A stretch of DNA of 43,075 bases from Bacteroidota bacterium (GCA_020048915.1 JAIFLU010000212.1:1-43075); one strand, 5' to 3'; shown: positions 18,501-28,054, counted from the first letter of the stretch. Program-made: numbers and translations. Notes: generated from the sequence alone by a model not told the origin.

Positions 18501-21500
18501 GTAATTACCGAAGTATTGGTATATAGCCTGTTGTTTAGCACAGCAGCCAAATGAACAGCAATGTTGCCACGGTATTCTTCTTTTATTGGGATTTCGATAA
18601 ATTCCTGTTCGTCCTTTAGCTCCTTCCATTGTTTATCGATAATTTTGCCATCCTGTTCTACTTCGTACAATACCCTTAGACGCTCGCTGCTACCGAGATT
18701 CATAGTCGCTTTTTCACCGGGTTCGCACTTAATTTTCAGGTTTTGGGTATCGAACACTTTGGGGAATGCCAGTTCTTTTCCTTTGGAATTGGAAACTAAA
18801 AAATAGGCTACTTCCTTTACATCTTCTCCATACTTATCTTTACTGGTAATTTCAAGGATGTATTTCCCCTGGTTCCATGCTTTAAGGTTATTTATCCGGA
18901 AGTTCTTTTCTTTCGACGAATCGAAATGAAAAGTAAATACTTCCTTCTCTTTGTCCCATTTATAAAAATTGTTTTCCTCGCGATACTGATCATTTGGGAA
19001 GTTTTTGCGGAACTCATCCATCCCTAATACAAACTTGTCGGGACGTTCCCAAAGCCTGTCACGGTATGCTTTATCAGGATTTTTCAGTTTCCAGATTTTG
19101 ATTTCGCCGGATGCCGGTTCGAACTCGTCGGAAAGATTAGTTGTGCGAATGCCAAAGCTTTTCGTATGAGTTTCGGGATTGCTTTGGTCTAAATCGCCCA
19201 TATTCACGCCCACCAATAAGGACTTATAGCCAACACTTACGCTGGCTGAAGCACTATGGGTTTCGCCATTGATATCGGTCACATCGGCCGACACGCTATA
19301 CGAAAAAGTAGGCGACGAGGCTTTGTCCACGCTTTCGTCGGGAATTGCCGAAAAAGCGATTTCGAATTTTCCGTTGGCATCCGTTTGGGCTGTGCCATTG
19401 GTAATTTCCATCTCGGGCGAGGATGGGTAGTAACCATACCAGCACCACCACCACCATGGGAAGTTTGCCTGCCGCACCACCCGGTATTTAACAGATGCCC
19501 CATCGATATTCGCCCCTGAGTACGCACCTGCTTTACCAGTAACTTTTATAGTTTCGTTAAGTTTAAAACTTCCTTTTTCGGGCTCAAATTTCACTTCAAA
19601 CTTAGGGCGTTTATATTCTTCAACTGAAAAAGCAACCTGACTATCCCAATTATCATCCGACCGAATTATCATTTGCCCCATTAATCCAGTGGTTGGCGCA
19701 GTGAATGTACCGCTAAACGTACCGTATTCGTTTGTTTTCACTTGCTGCTGCGCCACTTGCTGGGAGTTGACATCGTAGAGCGTAATTACCAAATTTCGGG
19801 CAGGTTTAATTTTGGGGTTCTTCCCATCGGTCGAAACCAGTATACCTTTAAAATAGATGGTTTGTCCCGGGCGGTAAATTGCCCGGTCGAGGAAAAAAGT
19901 TGTATGCTCTTCGGTATAGGGCCCCCCTCTAAGATTTTGATGGAATTGACCCCTATAGTAATTATTATAACTATCAATATCACTGGTACTGATTTTATCC
20001 TTCTGCCAGGTTATTTCAGTTTCGAAGGCATTGTAATCGCGCTTTTTAAATTTAAAATTTTGATGGGGAATTTTAAGATAGCCATCCGCATTCGTAACAA
20101 AAGTGTCTCCTTTTGCGGTTTCGTATTGGCTGGAACCCGAATTATAAACCGGGAAAAGCAATTGTGCTTTGGCACCGGCAATAGATTCACCCGATTCGCG
20201 GTTTAACACATAAAAATCGGTGCTGCCATCGTCACAATTACGATGGATATAACTAATGTTCGAAATAGTAGTAAAAGCATACGCCATCCCATTCCCGGCA
20301 GTTTTAAATTCGGGTTGATTGCTAAATAAAACCATGTAATCGGACGGAGGAACCGCATCGAGTTTTATTTCGGCACTATGCTTTTGAAAATCGCTATCGT
20401 TGGGCAATGAAACTTTTCCCAATTTCAGAGGCTGCTTAGCAGCAAAATATTGAATAAATTTTTCTTCGCGGTTTACATTGTAATCCCGTTCCCATTTTCT
20501 GCGTTCGGCAGCAATTTCAGTTTTAGTAACCTTAATAATTCTCCAATATAACTGATCGAAATTTTTATACGACACCAATGCCCTAAAGGGCTGACCAGGT
20601 ATGTTCACCTTCTCTGCTGTTGCCGAAATATCTTTAACCTGTATTTGTTGTTGCAGATTAAATGCCAGTATAGCTCCATCCGAGTCGGGATAACGTTTTA
20701 TAATATCGGCACAAATTTGATATGCCTTTTTGATTTCCCATTTATGTTCATCAGATTGTAAGGGACGGTATTGGTTCCCTTTCTCCACCCATACTTGAGC
20801 AATATTATACGTTGCAAGGCCGGAGACAGGAAAAGAGGCGAATCTTTTCTCCAGTTCCTCTAGTGCCTTTAGGTATAGGTCTTCCTTATTCGAAAGGGTA
20901 AGGTGTTGTTTTACAAATTGCAACCGTTTAAGGTCTGCATCCACCAAAGCATCCGGGGATTTGTCGTTTAAATGAAACTGAAGAAGTTCCTGAAAAATTT
21001 TCAGGGCATAATATTTATAGGCAAAGGTATCGCGGGTACTAATTTTCAGTTTAATAAAATCCGAGGCTGAACTCAGATATTCCGGCGCGTTTATTTTAAA
21101 TGCATAAGCTGGCTTTACCAAATCGGGTTCTGAATTCATAAAAAAATCAACCGCACGGTGCGCTAAAAAATCGAATAAAGTAGGCCGAAGTGCTTTCCCT
21201 TTTGCATCTCCCTCATGCATTACCGGTTGATAAACATCGTTTAAAATAAGTTTTGATTTGTTTGCATCCTCAAGCGAGGCTTGATAATGTTTAATGGTGG
21301 CATCTGCAATTTTTTCCAGGCTCCAGGTTTCAAGATCATCATTTTTGAAATTTACAGTCTCTGTTCGCTGGTTAAACCGATATCGGTTATTTTGGTAATA
21401 TTGCCAGTAGATCTCGGCCAACATTGAATGAAGCAAAGGTTTTACCGGAAACGAAGCCGCTTTAACCTCATTCTCCAGGTTATTCAGATTTTTCTTAAAG

Positions 21501-21769
21501 GCACCTTCTTCCTTATAATCCATATACTTCAACTGGTGAATAATCGCTTTTACCAATTGAGGTGCATTGTTTTCATTCTTTGCAGCAGTATATATTTCAT
21601 TCACTGCTTTTAAAGCGGATTCGGGCAATCCTTTGTTTTCGAATTCCTGAACATTTTTCCAGGCCAATTTGTAATCAAATTCTTTCATCGGTTCTTTATT
21701 TTGGGAGAATAGGGAAACTCCACACAAAAAAAACGCAATAATCAATGAGAAAAAGTGTTTGGTTTTCAT
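15581..21769 (-). CDS. Alpha-2-macroglobulin family protein with thioester motif
   Basis: This is a very large exported protein (2062 residues from the ATG giving MKTKHFFSLIIAFFLCGVSLFSQ; the longer reading adds no signal). Bacterial alpha-2-macroglobulins trap attacking proteases after bait cleavage and are thought to protect the periplasm or cell surface. In order I see a helical N-terminal region, the MG2-type motif AIYRPGQTIYFKG, further macroglobulin domains, the family segment EALTRWKMLGFAHT, the thioester motif YECTEQTF with Cys1514, an alpha/alpha thioester domain (GNGGFSWFPGMPDDRYIT) and a C-terminal receptor-like domain. A stretch near residue 1220, EVAVVGYGTQKK, copies the SusC plug-entry motif. 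The gene is monocistronic. No penicillin-binding pbpC partner, the common neighbour in Proteobacteria, is present. Confidence 0.92.
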   Translation of the reverse strand: MKTKHFFSLIIAFFLCGVSLFSQNKEPMKEFDYKLAWKNVQEFENKGLPESALKAVNEIYTAAKNENNAPQLVKAIIHQLKYMDYKEEGAFKKNLNNLENEVKAASFPVKPLLHSMLAEIYWQYYQNNRYRFNQRTETVNFKNDDLETWSLEKIADATIKHYQASLEDANKSKLILNDVYQPVMHEGDAKGKALRPTLFDFLAHRAVDFFMNSEPDLVKPAYAFKINAPEYLSSASDFIKLKISTRDTFAYKYYALKIFQELLQFHLNDKSPDALVDADLKRLQFVKQHLTLSNKEDLYLKALEELEKRFASFPVSGLATYNIAQVWVEKGNQYRPLQSDEHKWEIKKAYQICADIIKRYPDSDGAILAFNLQQQIQVKDISATAEKVNIPGQPFRALVSYKNFDQLYWRIIKVTKTEIAAERRKWERDYNVNREEKFIQYFAAKQPLKLGKVSLPNDSDFQKHSAEIKLDAVPPSDYMVLFSNQPEFKTAGNGMAYAFTTISNISYIHRNCDDGSTDFYVLNRESGESIAGAKAQLLFPVYNSGSSQYETAKGDTFVTNADGYLKIPHQNFKFKKRDYNAFETEITWQKDKISTSDIDSYNNYYRGQFHQNLRGGPYTEEHTTFFLDRAIYRPGQTIYFKGILVSTDGKNPKIKPARNLVITLYDVNSQQVAQQQVKTNEYGTFSGTFTAPTTGLMGQMIIRSDDNWDSQVAFSVEEYKRPKFEVKFEPEKGSFKLNETIKVTGKAGAYSGANIDGASVKYRVVRQANFPWWWWCWYGYYPSSPEMEITNGTAQTDANGKFEIAFSAIPDESVDKASSPTFSYSVSADVTDINGETHSASASVSVGYKSLLVGVNMGDLDQSNPETHTKSFGIRTTNLSDEFEPASGEIKIWKLKNPDKAYRDRLWERPDKFVLGMDEFRKNFPNDQYREENNFYKWDKEKEVFTFHFDSSKEKNFRINNLKAWNQGKYILEITSKDKYGEDVKEVAYFLVSNSKGKELAFPKVFDTQNLKIKCEPGEKATMNLGSSERLRVLYEVEQDGKIIDKQWKELKDEQEFIEIPIKEEYRGNIAVHLAAVLNNRLYTNTSVITVPFTNKQLDIEFQTFRDKLLPGQQEQWKLKITGINAEKVMAEMVATLYDASLDAFKFHSWYANFYNAMYSRLEWNSTNGFVTDQFRIFNSQWTRDRLKYYNAPNYNSLNWFGYYYNEYMFFSEDALEEVAVVGYGTQKKESRAMMKSADVASAPAPEIFEVNRAFLKVELNKPEDKIKQPDAPKQDFGDVKIRKNFNETAFFYPHLQTDVNGEIIINFTVPEALTRWKMLGFAHTQDLKSGIALNELVTQKDLMVVPNQPRFFRENDKMIFSVKVTSLVDTSLDGQARLEFFDALTMKPIDERMKNKNVLQNFTLKAKQSTNLEWSIEIPEGIQAIAYRVVAKANNFSDGEEMTLPVVTNRMLVTETMPLPIRGNQSKDFKLEKLVNNTSTTLRNQRLTLEFTSNPAWYAIQALPYLMEYPYECTEQTFSRFYANSIASRIANSNPKIKRVFDTWSTIQPDALLSNLEKNQELKSALLEETPWVLNAKDESQRKRNVALLFDLNRMANEQARALKKISEAQSGNGGFSWFPGMPDDRYITQHIVAGLGHLDVMGVKSVREEDKTWQMTQQAIRYLDVKIQQDYEYLKAQAKKGYLKLEENHLDYSDIHYLYARSYFKDIAISENCKEAFNYYIGQAKKYWLKQSIYTEGMIALALNRYDEKIVPQNILKSLSERALHSEEMGMYWKSEGGYYWYQAPIETQALMIEVYDEVANDLKAVEDLKVWLLKQKQSQDWKTTKATSEACYALLRRGTDVLANDKLAEVSVGGQLIDPAKREDTKVEAGTGYFKVAWTAGEITSKMGNIHVSKKDDGVAWGAIYWQYFEQLDKINPAETPLKLTKKLFLQQNTERGPVITPIIDTTSLKVGDLAKVRIEIRVDRQMEYVHLKDMRAAAFEPVETLSTYKYQDGLGYYQSPRDLATNFFIGYLPKGTFVFEYPLRVSQKGDFSNGITTIQCMYAPEFASHSEGVRVKVE

Positions 21770-21823
21770 ACATAATGCATTTAATATTAAACTAAAAATA
21801 GGAAAAGTTAAGAAGTTCAAAGA

Positions 21824-21922
21824 CGAAGGCTTAAAGCTAAAAGTATCTAATGGTTTGCGCTACTGTTTCCCAAATGTAGCCTTCTGCTTTCTACTTTCAG
21901 CTTTGAGCTTTGAGCTTATTTC
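21824..21922. repeat. Degenerate inverted repeat upstream of the macroglobulin gene
   Basis: AGGCTTAAAGCTAAAAGT on the left and ACTTTCAGCTTTGAGCTTTGAGCTT on the right form an imperfect inverted repeat (AGCTAAAAGT versus ACTTTCAGCT, 9 of 10) about 50 bases apart. The right arm has three tandem AGCTTT words. It is the same repeat kind as at 15541-15570. It lies between two minus-strand genes (NIPSNAP and macroglobulin), where it may end or attenuate transcription. Confidence 0.5.
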
Positions 21923-22060
21923 TTAAGCTTTCTTCTATGATACAATTATCATTCAAATTCCATAAAAAATGAACAGGAAATGATTTTTATACTTTCTTCA
22001 CTGCTTCTAACTTTTCCTATTAAAGATGTTCCTCAATTGACTCTCCCCTATAAAACCCGA

Positions 22061-22855
22061 TTATATTTGAGAAAAACCAGTTGGTTTGAGAATTACATCG
22101 GTAATACACGAAACTGTATCAATATAATAAGGATCTTGCTTCAGCTTTGTCCATTCGGGACTGGCAACAAATACTGCCCAGTTTTTGTCCCGCTCTTCCA
22201 TACTGTTAAATGCCAGCATATATTGTAAATTTGGCATAGCAGGCCCGGCAATAGTTTCACCAAAAAGTACAGGTCGCAAGCCGGTTTTTTTGAAAATAGC
22301 AATTTCGCCGCCTTCATTAAACATATGAATTTTCTTTTTGGCAATAATAGGGCTTGGGCTTTCGTAAATTCTTATTTCGTAAATACGGTTTGCATTGCCC
22401 ATTAATTCAGTTGGAACCTCAATTTTAGGCAACGAATTAAAACCACGCATAATGGTTTTTTCCATACGAACAAAAGCGGTATCGTTCAAAGGGGCATTGA
22501 GAAATTTGTCTCCATCGGCCAGGTAAGTTTTGTCTAGCAATAATTTTTCATTATTTAAATAAACTGCTTCCAGCGAAGGGTGAGGAATAACCACATAAAG
22601 TGACGGACTATTAGGCCCGTAAACCATGGTGAAAACTCCAACTTTTTCAATCCCTAGGCGATTTAATGCAGGAATAGCAACATCCTTATAAAAATCGGCA
22701 ACCAGTTTTTGTTTCGCTCCAACATGCAACTGATATTTGATCAATTCAACAAATTGGTTTGACTCAGGTGCTCCACTTGCAGAATTTGAAAATCCCGAAA
22801 GAAGCGGTGCCATACCCAATGCTCCTGTAGCAGTTAAAAAATCTTTTCTTTTCAT
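22061..22855 (-). CDS. NIPSNAP-family exported protein
   Basis: This 264-residue protein begins MKRKDFLTATGALGMAPLLSG, a Tat-like or Sec signal of the kind found on many Bacteroidota periplasmic enzymes. The mature protein holds two ferredoxin-like NIPSNAP repeats: FVELIKYQLHVGAKQKL in the first and YEIRIYESPSPIIAKKKIHMF in the second, ending with the typical FNSMEERDKNWAVFVASPEW. NIPSNAP proteins are dimeric alpha-beta barrels of mostly unknown function; in Bacteroidota they often sit near sugar-catabolism genes. It is transcribed divergently from the GH146/GH127 pair. Confidence 0.85.
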   Translation of the reverse strand: MKRKDFLTATGALGMAPLLSGFSNSASGAPESNQFVELIKYQLHVGAKQKLVADFYKDVAIPALNRLGIEKVGVFTMVYGPNSPSLYVVIPHPSLEAVYLNNEKLLLDKTYLADGDKFLNAPLNDTAFVRMEKTIMRGFNSLPKIEVPTELMGNANRIYEIRIYESPSPIIAKKKIHMFNEGGEIAIFKKTGLRPVLFGETIAGPAMPNLQYMLAFNSMEERDKNWAVFVASPEWTKLKQDPYYIDTVSCITDVILKPTGFSQI

Positions 22856-23116
22856 ATAGAATTGTTTAAAAAATTAGTTAATAGTTTATTGTTCTTTGAA
22901 ATTATATAAAAAAAGTGCCAGTAAGTTATGAAAGATTTATGGTATTTTAATACTTCGGCTTGTTTAGCCGGTTTCAAATCCTTAACTAGTTTGCCTTAAC
23001 AATTTTGAATTTTACAAGATTGTATCAAGAAATAACCAGTCAAGCGCAAAAAATACTATTTTTATTCGGTAATTATTGTTCAAAACCTTTGTATCAATTA
23101 ACCAAACACATAAAAG
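22856..23116. promoter_or_regulatory. Divergent promoter region of NIPSNAP and GH146
   Basis: This is 261 AT-rich bases between two divergent starts. On the plus strand AACCTTTG (23084-23091) is one base away from TAnnTTTG and stands 25 bases before the GH146 start, with a T-run about 20 bases further upstream. No exact minus-strand box is visible. No gene is supported here. Confidence 0.35.
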
Positions 23117-25468
23117 ATGAGAAAAAAACTCCTTTTTTCCCTGTCATTAATAATGCTGACAATTTCGCTATTTGCCCAATATCCAGGCCAATTTGAGTCA
23201 AAACAAAAAGTAAATACCCTCGTACCGGCAAAAGCCACTTCGTTCGAATTACACGAAGTTAAATTACTTAACAGCCCTTTCAAAAACGCAATGGATAAGG
23301 ACATTGCATACTTATTAGCCATTGAACCTTATCGGTTATTACACCGTTTTTATGCCAATGCAGGCCTGCCCACCAAAGGAGATGTTTATGGTGGTTGGGA
23401 AAGTATGGGTCTTTCAGGACATACTTTGGGGCATTACCTTTCGGCCATTTCTATGGCATACTCTGGTACTGGAAATGTTGAATTTAAAAACAGAATCGAT
23501 TTGATTGTTACCGAATTGGCTAAATGTCAGGATGCCCGAAAAACGGGATATATTGGCGCTATACCCAGCGAAGATTCGATATTTAATCAGGTAGCCCGGG
23601 GGGAGATTAAATCCGGTGGTTTCGACTTAAATGGAGGCTGGTCGCCCTGGTATACCGTTCATAAAGTTATGGCCGGACTAGTGGATGCTTATTTGTATGC
23701 CAATAATGAAAATGCGTTAAAAATAGTTTGCGGAATGGCCGACTGGACAGAAACCATTTTCAAAAACCTTACGGAGGAACAACGCCTCAAAATGCTCAAT
23801 TGCGAATGGGGTGGCATGAATGAGGTATTGGTCAACATATATGCCATCACGGGGAACAAAAAATACCTGGATCTATCGCACAAGTTTCACGACGAATTTG
23901 TGATGGGGAAACTGGCGCAGAAAATAGACCCCATGCCCGGCAAACATTCGAACACCAATGTTCCTAAAGCTATTGGTTCAATTCGCCGATACGAGTTTAC
24001 CTATTCGAAAGAAGACAGCACTATTGGATCGTTTTTTTGGAATACCATGGTACACCATCATTCGTATGTTATTGGTGGAAACAGCAGTTATGAATATTGC
24101 GGCGAGGCAGACAAGTTGAATGATCGCTTGAGCGACAATACCTGCGAAACCTGCAATACATATAATATGCTTAAGCTAACAAAACACCTGTTTTGCCTGA
24201 ACCCGGACAGGGAATTGGCCGACTACTACGAACGTGCAATTTATAATCACATTTTAGCCTCACAAAACCCAACGGATGGTATGATGTGCTATTTTGTTCC
24301 CCTGCGCATGGGCACGCATAAGCAATTCAGTGATCAGTTCAATACCTTTACCTGCTGCGTGGGCAGCGGCATGGAAAACCATGTGAAGTATACCGAAAGT
24401 ATTTATTTCAAGAGTAACGACGGAGGTTTGTATGTTAACTTATTCATTCCATCGGAACTAAACTGGAAGAGCAAAAATATTACTGTAAAACAGGAAACCG
24501 CGTTTCCTGAGAATAATAAAGTGACATTAACTATAGGCACTTCAAATTCAGTTAAATTCCCTCTGTACATTCGTAACCCCAAGTGGGCAGACAATGGAGT
24601 GAAAATCGTCCTTAACGGGAAAGAATATAATGCCAAAAAGACTCAGGAAGGATACTTGGTTATCAATCGTTCCTGGAAAAACAACGATAAAGTAGAATTA
24701 GTATTACCAATGGTAATTCATACCGAAAGTATGCCCGATAATGTCAACCGCATTGCCTTTTTATATGGTCCGGTTGTTTTGGCCGTCCAACTAGGGAAAG
24801 ATATACCAGATCCGGTCTTTGGAACTCCGGTAATGCTCACCGATAATCGCAATGTTACCAGCTGGGTAAAACCCGAAGGCAACGAACCACTTACATTCCA
24901 AACACAAGGCATTGGAAAACCGGCAGATCTCCTTTTGAAACCATTTTACAAGACCTACGATCAATATTACAGTGTCTATTTCGATTATTTTACAAATGCA
25001 GAATGGGATGCCCGAAAGGTAGAATACGAAGCCGACAAAAGACATCAACAGGAAATTGAAGCAAAAACTATCGATAATTTCAGGATAGGCGAAATGCAAC
25101 CTGAACGCGATCATAACCTCCAGGCCAGCGAGCGTTCGTACGTGGATGAAGCTTTAGGCCGCACCGGACGTGAAGCCAGGGCTGATAACTATTTCTCCTT
25201 CGAAATGAAAGTGGACTCCACCTTAAATAATACCCTGTTGCTAACATATATTGGCGATGATAAAGACCGTAAATTCGATATTTTGGTAGATGCTGTTAAA
25301 ATCGCTACGGTCGAATGGAAAGGCGGAAAAACAGGCAAGTTTTATGATGAAGAATATGTTATTCCATCTGAATTAATTAAGAGTAAAACAAAAATTACTG
25401 TCCGCATCGAAGCTAATTATGGCCGAACTGCCGGAAGAGTTTTTGGTTGCAGGACAATAAAGAAATAG
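23117..25468 (+). CDS. DUF1680 glycoside hydrolase, GH146-like beta-L-arabinofuranosidase
   Basis: This 783-residue exported enzyme probably cleaves beta-L-arabinofuranosides from plant polymers. The signal peptide is MRKKLLFSLSLIMLTISLFAQ. The alpha/alpha-barrel core shows LSGHTLGHYLSAISMAYS, NGGWSPWYTVHKVMAGL and CEWGGMNEVL, typical of the GH146 side of the DUF1680 clan. The zinc/cysteine active site is present: Glu344 and Cys346 in CETCNTYNML, and Cys413-Cys414 in TCCVGSGMENH, the equivalents of the metal-bound cysteine nucleophile site of this clan. A beta-sandwich follows, then a C-terminal extension of about 200 residues (NLQASERSYVDEAL onward). GH127 enzymes share the mechanism, so the family number is my best reading rather than certain. 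It precedes the second DUF1680 gene by 86 bases. Confidence 0.88.
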   Translation: MRKKLLFSLSLIMLTISLFAQYPGQFESKQKVNTLVPAKATSFELHEVKLLNSPFKNAMDKDIAYLLAIEPYRLLHRFYANAGLPTKGDVYGGWESMGLSGHTLGHYLSAISMAYSGTGNVEFKNRIDLIVTELAKCQDARKTGYIGAIPSEDSIFNQVARGEIKSGGFDLNGGWSPWYTVHKVMAGLVDAYLYANNENALKIVCGMADWTETIFKNLTEEQRLKMLNCEWGGMNEVLVNIYAITGNKKYLDLSHKFHDEFVMGKLAQKIDPMPGKHSNTNVPKAIGSIRRYEFTYSKEDSTIGSFFWNTMVHHHSYVIGGNSSYEYCGEADKLNDRLSDNTCETCNTYNMLKLTKHLFCLNPDRELADYYERAIYNHILASQNPTDGMMCYFVPLRMGTHKQFSDQFNTFTCCVGSGMENHVKYTESIYFKSNDGGLYVNLFIPSELNWKSKNITVKQETAFPENNKVTLTIGTSNSVKFPLYIRNPKWADNGVKIVLNGKEYNAKKTQEGYLVINRSWKNNDKVELVLPMVIHTESMPDNVNRIAFLYGPVVLAVQLGKDIPDPVFGTPVMLTDNRNVTSWVKPEGNEPLTFQTQGIGKPADLLLKPFYKTYDQYYSVYFDYFTNAEWDARKVEYEADKRHQQEIEAKTIDNFRIGEMQPERDHNLQASERSYVDEALGRTGREARADNYFSFEMKVDSTLNNTLLLTYIGDDKDRKFDILVDAVKIATVEWKGGKTGKFYDEEYVIPSELIKSKTKITVRIEANYGRTAGRVFGCRTIKK

Positions 25469-25554
25469 AAAGCCAAAAATACCGAACATTTAATTGCATT
25501 GAACTTTTGGTTATAGTCAATAATTTTTAATCTCATTTTTAAACAATTGATATA

Positions 25555-27969
25555 ATGAATAATCATCTCGAAAAAATCCGAAAAATAGTTTGGGGAACTT
25601 CATTGGTCATTTTATTCACACAGTCTGCCCTGGGGCAAAACAATCCTCAGCGCGATTACCCGATTCAGCCGGTACCATTTACTTCGGTAAAGGTAAACGA
25701 TAATTTTTGGGCACCACGTATCCGCTTAAATCACGATGTTACCATTCCCATAGCCCTGGATCAATGCTATAAAACCGGACGGGTAGATAACTTTATTTTT
25801 GCCGGAAAACTGAAAGAAGGAAAATTCTGTACCGAATATCCATTTGATGATACCGATATTTATAAGATTATTGAAGGAGCCAGCTATTCGCTTCAGACCT
25901 ACCCCGATAAAAGCCTCGAAGCAAGAATCGACACGTTGATTTATTATATCAGCAAAGCTCAGGAGCCTGACGGTTATCTATTTACAAACCGCACCATCGA
26001 TTCAATGAACCTACATCGATGGGTCGGGCAAAAGCGTTGGGAAAAAGATCCCGATTTGAGCCATGAACTTTACAATTGTGGGCATTTATACGAAGCCGCG
26101 GTAGCTCATTATCTGGCAACCGGAAAACGCAGTTTAATTGATATAGCCATAAAGAATGCCGATTTACTGGTTAAAGACTTCGGTCCTGGTAAACTGGCAT
26201 ACGAACCTGGGCATCAGATCGTCGAAATGGGGCTGGTAAAAATGTATCGTGTAACCGGCAAAAAGGAATACCTCGATTTGGCAAAATATTTTCTCGACAT
26301 TCGAGGTAAAGGAACCGAATACAGTCAGGACCATAAAAAAGTAATTGACCAAACCGAAGCAGTGGGACATGCTGTTAGGGCTATGTATATGTATTCCGGA
26401 ATGGCCGATGTGGCTGCTATAACAGGTGACCAGGCCTATCTCCATGCCATTGATCTTATATGGCACGATATCATAAAATCGAAATTATATATTACCGGAG
26501 GGATTGGAGCTGCAGGTGGCCACGAAGGATTTGGTCCGCAATATGACTTGCCCAACATGTCGGCCTATAACGAAACATGTGCATCTATTGGGGAAATTTA
26601 TTGGAACTTTCGGCTATTCCTGCTTCATGGCGACTCAAAATACTATGATATTTTGGAACGTTCCCTCTATAATGGAATGATTTCGGGAGTTTCCATAAGT
26701 GGAGACAGGTTCTTCTATCCCAATCCCCTAAAATCGCAAGGTCAGCATAACCGAAGCCCCTGGTTTGGATGTGCTTGCTGCCCCAGCAACGTTTGTCGCT
26801 TTATTCCATCCGTTCCGGGATACATGTATGCAAAAAATAATACCCGGTTGTATGTAAATTTATTCATTAACAGCTCGGCAAATGTCGATTTTAACGGAAA
26901 TAACCTGGAAGTGATTCAAAAAACAGAATACCCATGGAACGGCGATATTGAGTTTACCCTTAATCCCTCAAAAACCCAATCGTTTGATGTGGCCATCCGG
27001 ATTCCGGGATGGGCCAGAAATGAACCTGTTCCCGGAGACCTTTATGCTTTCGAATCAAAAATGAGCGGCCCCATAACGCTGTTGGTGAATGGAAAGCAAG
27101 CTAATTATAAGGTAGACAAAGGATATGCTATAATTACAAAAAACTGGAAAAAAGGAGATCAGGTAAAAATATCTTTTCCTATGCCTGTTCAACGCATTCT
27201 GGCTAATCAAAAAGTTACAGCCAATATTGGTAAAGTTGCCCTTCAACGCGGCCCGGTAGTTTATTGTGCCGAATGGTCTGATTTTCAGGATAAAAACGTT
27301 TTGAATTTAGTACTCGATAAAAACGTTTCCTTAACATCCGAATATAAACCCGATATGTTAGGAGGAATTGAGGTACTGACTGGCGAAGCCAAAAACGCTC
27401 AATTTATATCGGGAAACAAAACTGAAGGGAACAAAATACCCTTTACTGCAATTCCTTATTTTGCATGGGCCAACCGCGGTCCCGGAGAAATGTCAGTATG
27501 GCTTGCCACACAGCCCGAAGCTGCACGGCCTGTCCCCGCTCCTACTATTGCATTTAAAAGCATGGTCACATCATCGGTAAAAGCGCCCAATCTAAATGCC
27601 TTAAAAGATCAGGATGAACCTGCCAACTCCAGCGATCGTGAAAATATATACTTTCATTGGTGGCCAATTCGCGATTCAGTTGAATGGATTCAATATACAT
27701 TCGAAAAACAGGAAAAAGTATCTGTTGCAAAAGTATATTGGTACGACGATGGCCCATGGGGCGAATGCCGTGTTCCCGAATGGTGGAAGTTATACTATCA
27801 AACCTCCGATGGTAAATGGCAGGAAGTAAAAACCAATTCACCTTACAGCGTTGACAAAGACAAATATGTCGCATTACCTTTTGATGCAGTAGAAACCAGG
27901 GCCATGAAACTGGAAGTTAAGATTCAAAAAGACTTTTCCAGCGGACTGTTTGAATGGGTAGTGGAATAA
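25555..27969 (+). CDS. GH127-like beta-L-arabinofuranosidase with C-terminal discoidin-like domain
   Basis: This 804-residue exported enzyme has a signal peptide ending SALGQ. The core is very close in motifs to the Bifidobacterium enzyme HypBA1. Glu324 in GHEGFGPQYDLPN fits the acid/base position. Glu340 and Cys342 in NETCASIGEIYW, with Cys408-Cys409 in CACCPSNVCRF, form the zinc-bound cysteine nucleophile site. HypBA1 has about 660 residues; the extra length here is the signal and a C-terminal beta-sandwich (about 690-804, SVEWIQYTFEKQEKVSVAKV) that looks like a discoidin-type carbohydrate-binding module. It lies 86 bases after the GH146-like gene with no terminator between, so they are probably co-transcribed. 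Likely substrates are arabinofuranosyl caps on extensin, arabinan or arabinogalactan. Confidence 0.9.
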   Translation: MNNHLEKIRKIVWGTSLVILFTQSALGQNNPQRDYPIQPVPFTSVKVNDNFWAPRIRLNHDVTIPIALDQCYKTGRVDNFIFAGKLKEGKFCTEYPFDDTDIYKIIEGASYSLQTYPDKSLEARIDTLIYYISKAQEPDGYLFTNRTIDSMNLHRWVGQKRWEKDPDLSHELYNCGHLYEAAVAHYLATGKRSLIDIAIKNADLLVKDFGPGKLAYEPGHQIVEMGLVKMYRVTGKKEYLDLAKYFLDIRGKGTEYSQDHKKVIDQTEAVGHAVRAMYMYSGMADVAAITGDQAYLHAIDLIWHDIIKSKLYITGGIGAAGGHEGFGPQYDLPNMSAYNETCASIGEIYWNFRLFLLHGDSKYYDILERSLYNGMISGVSISGDRFFYPNPLKSQGQHNRSPWFGCACCPSNVCRFIPSVPGYMYAKNNTRLYVNLFINSSANVDFNGNNLEVIQKTEYPWNGDIEFTLNPSKTQSFDVAIRIPGWARNEPVPGDLYAFESKMSGPITLLVNGKQANYKVDKGYAIITKNWKKGDQVKISFPMPVQRILANQKVTANIGKVALQRGPVVYCAEWSDFQDKNVLNLVLDKNVSLTSEYKPDMLGGIEVLTGEAKNAQFISGNKTEGNKIPFTAIPYFAWANRGPGEMSVWLATQPEAARPVPAPTIAFKSMVTSSVKAPNLNALKDQDEPANSSDRENIYFHWWPIRDSVEWIQYTFEKQEKVSVAKVYWYDDGPWGECRVPEWWKLYYQTSDGKWQEVKTNSPYSVDKDKYVALPFDAVETRAMKLEVKIQKDFSSGLFEWVVE

Positions 27970-28022
27970 ATTAGCTTCTACAGGAAGTTACTTATAAATG
28001 AATTATGGGTTAACTTCGGAAT

Positions 28023-28054
28023 TGTCCCTGTTATGCCTCTCTATAACAGGGACA
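28023..28054. terminator. Perfect hairpin between convergent genes
   Basis: TGTCCCTGTTAT and ATAACAGGGACA form a perfect 12-bp stem with an 8-base loop. It sits between the end of the GH127 gene (plus) and the end of the PhzF-like gene (minus), so it can serve both. No long T-run follows on the plus side. Confidence 0.7.

Noticed and set aside
19256..19519. Overlapping frames inside the macroglobulin gene
   Set aside because: They are short, have low-complexity products and are explained by the long conserved reading frame.
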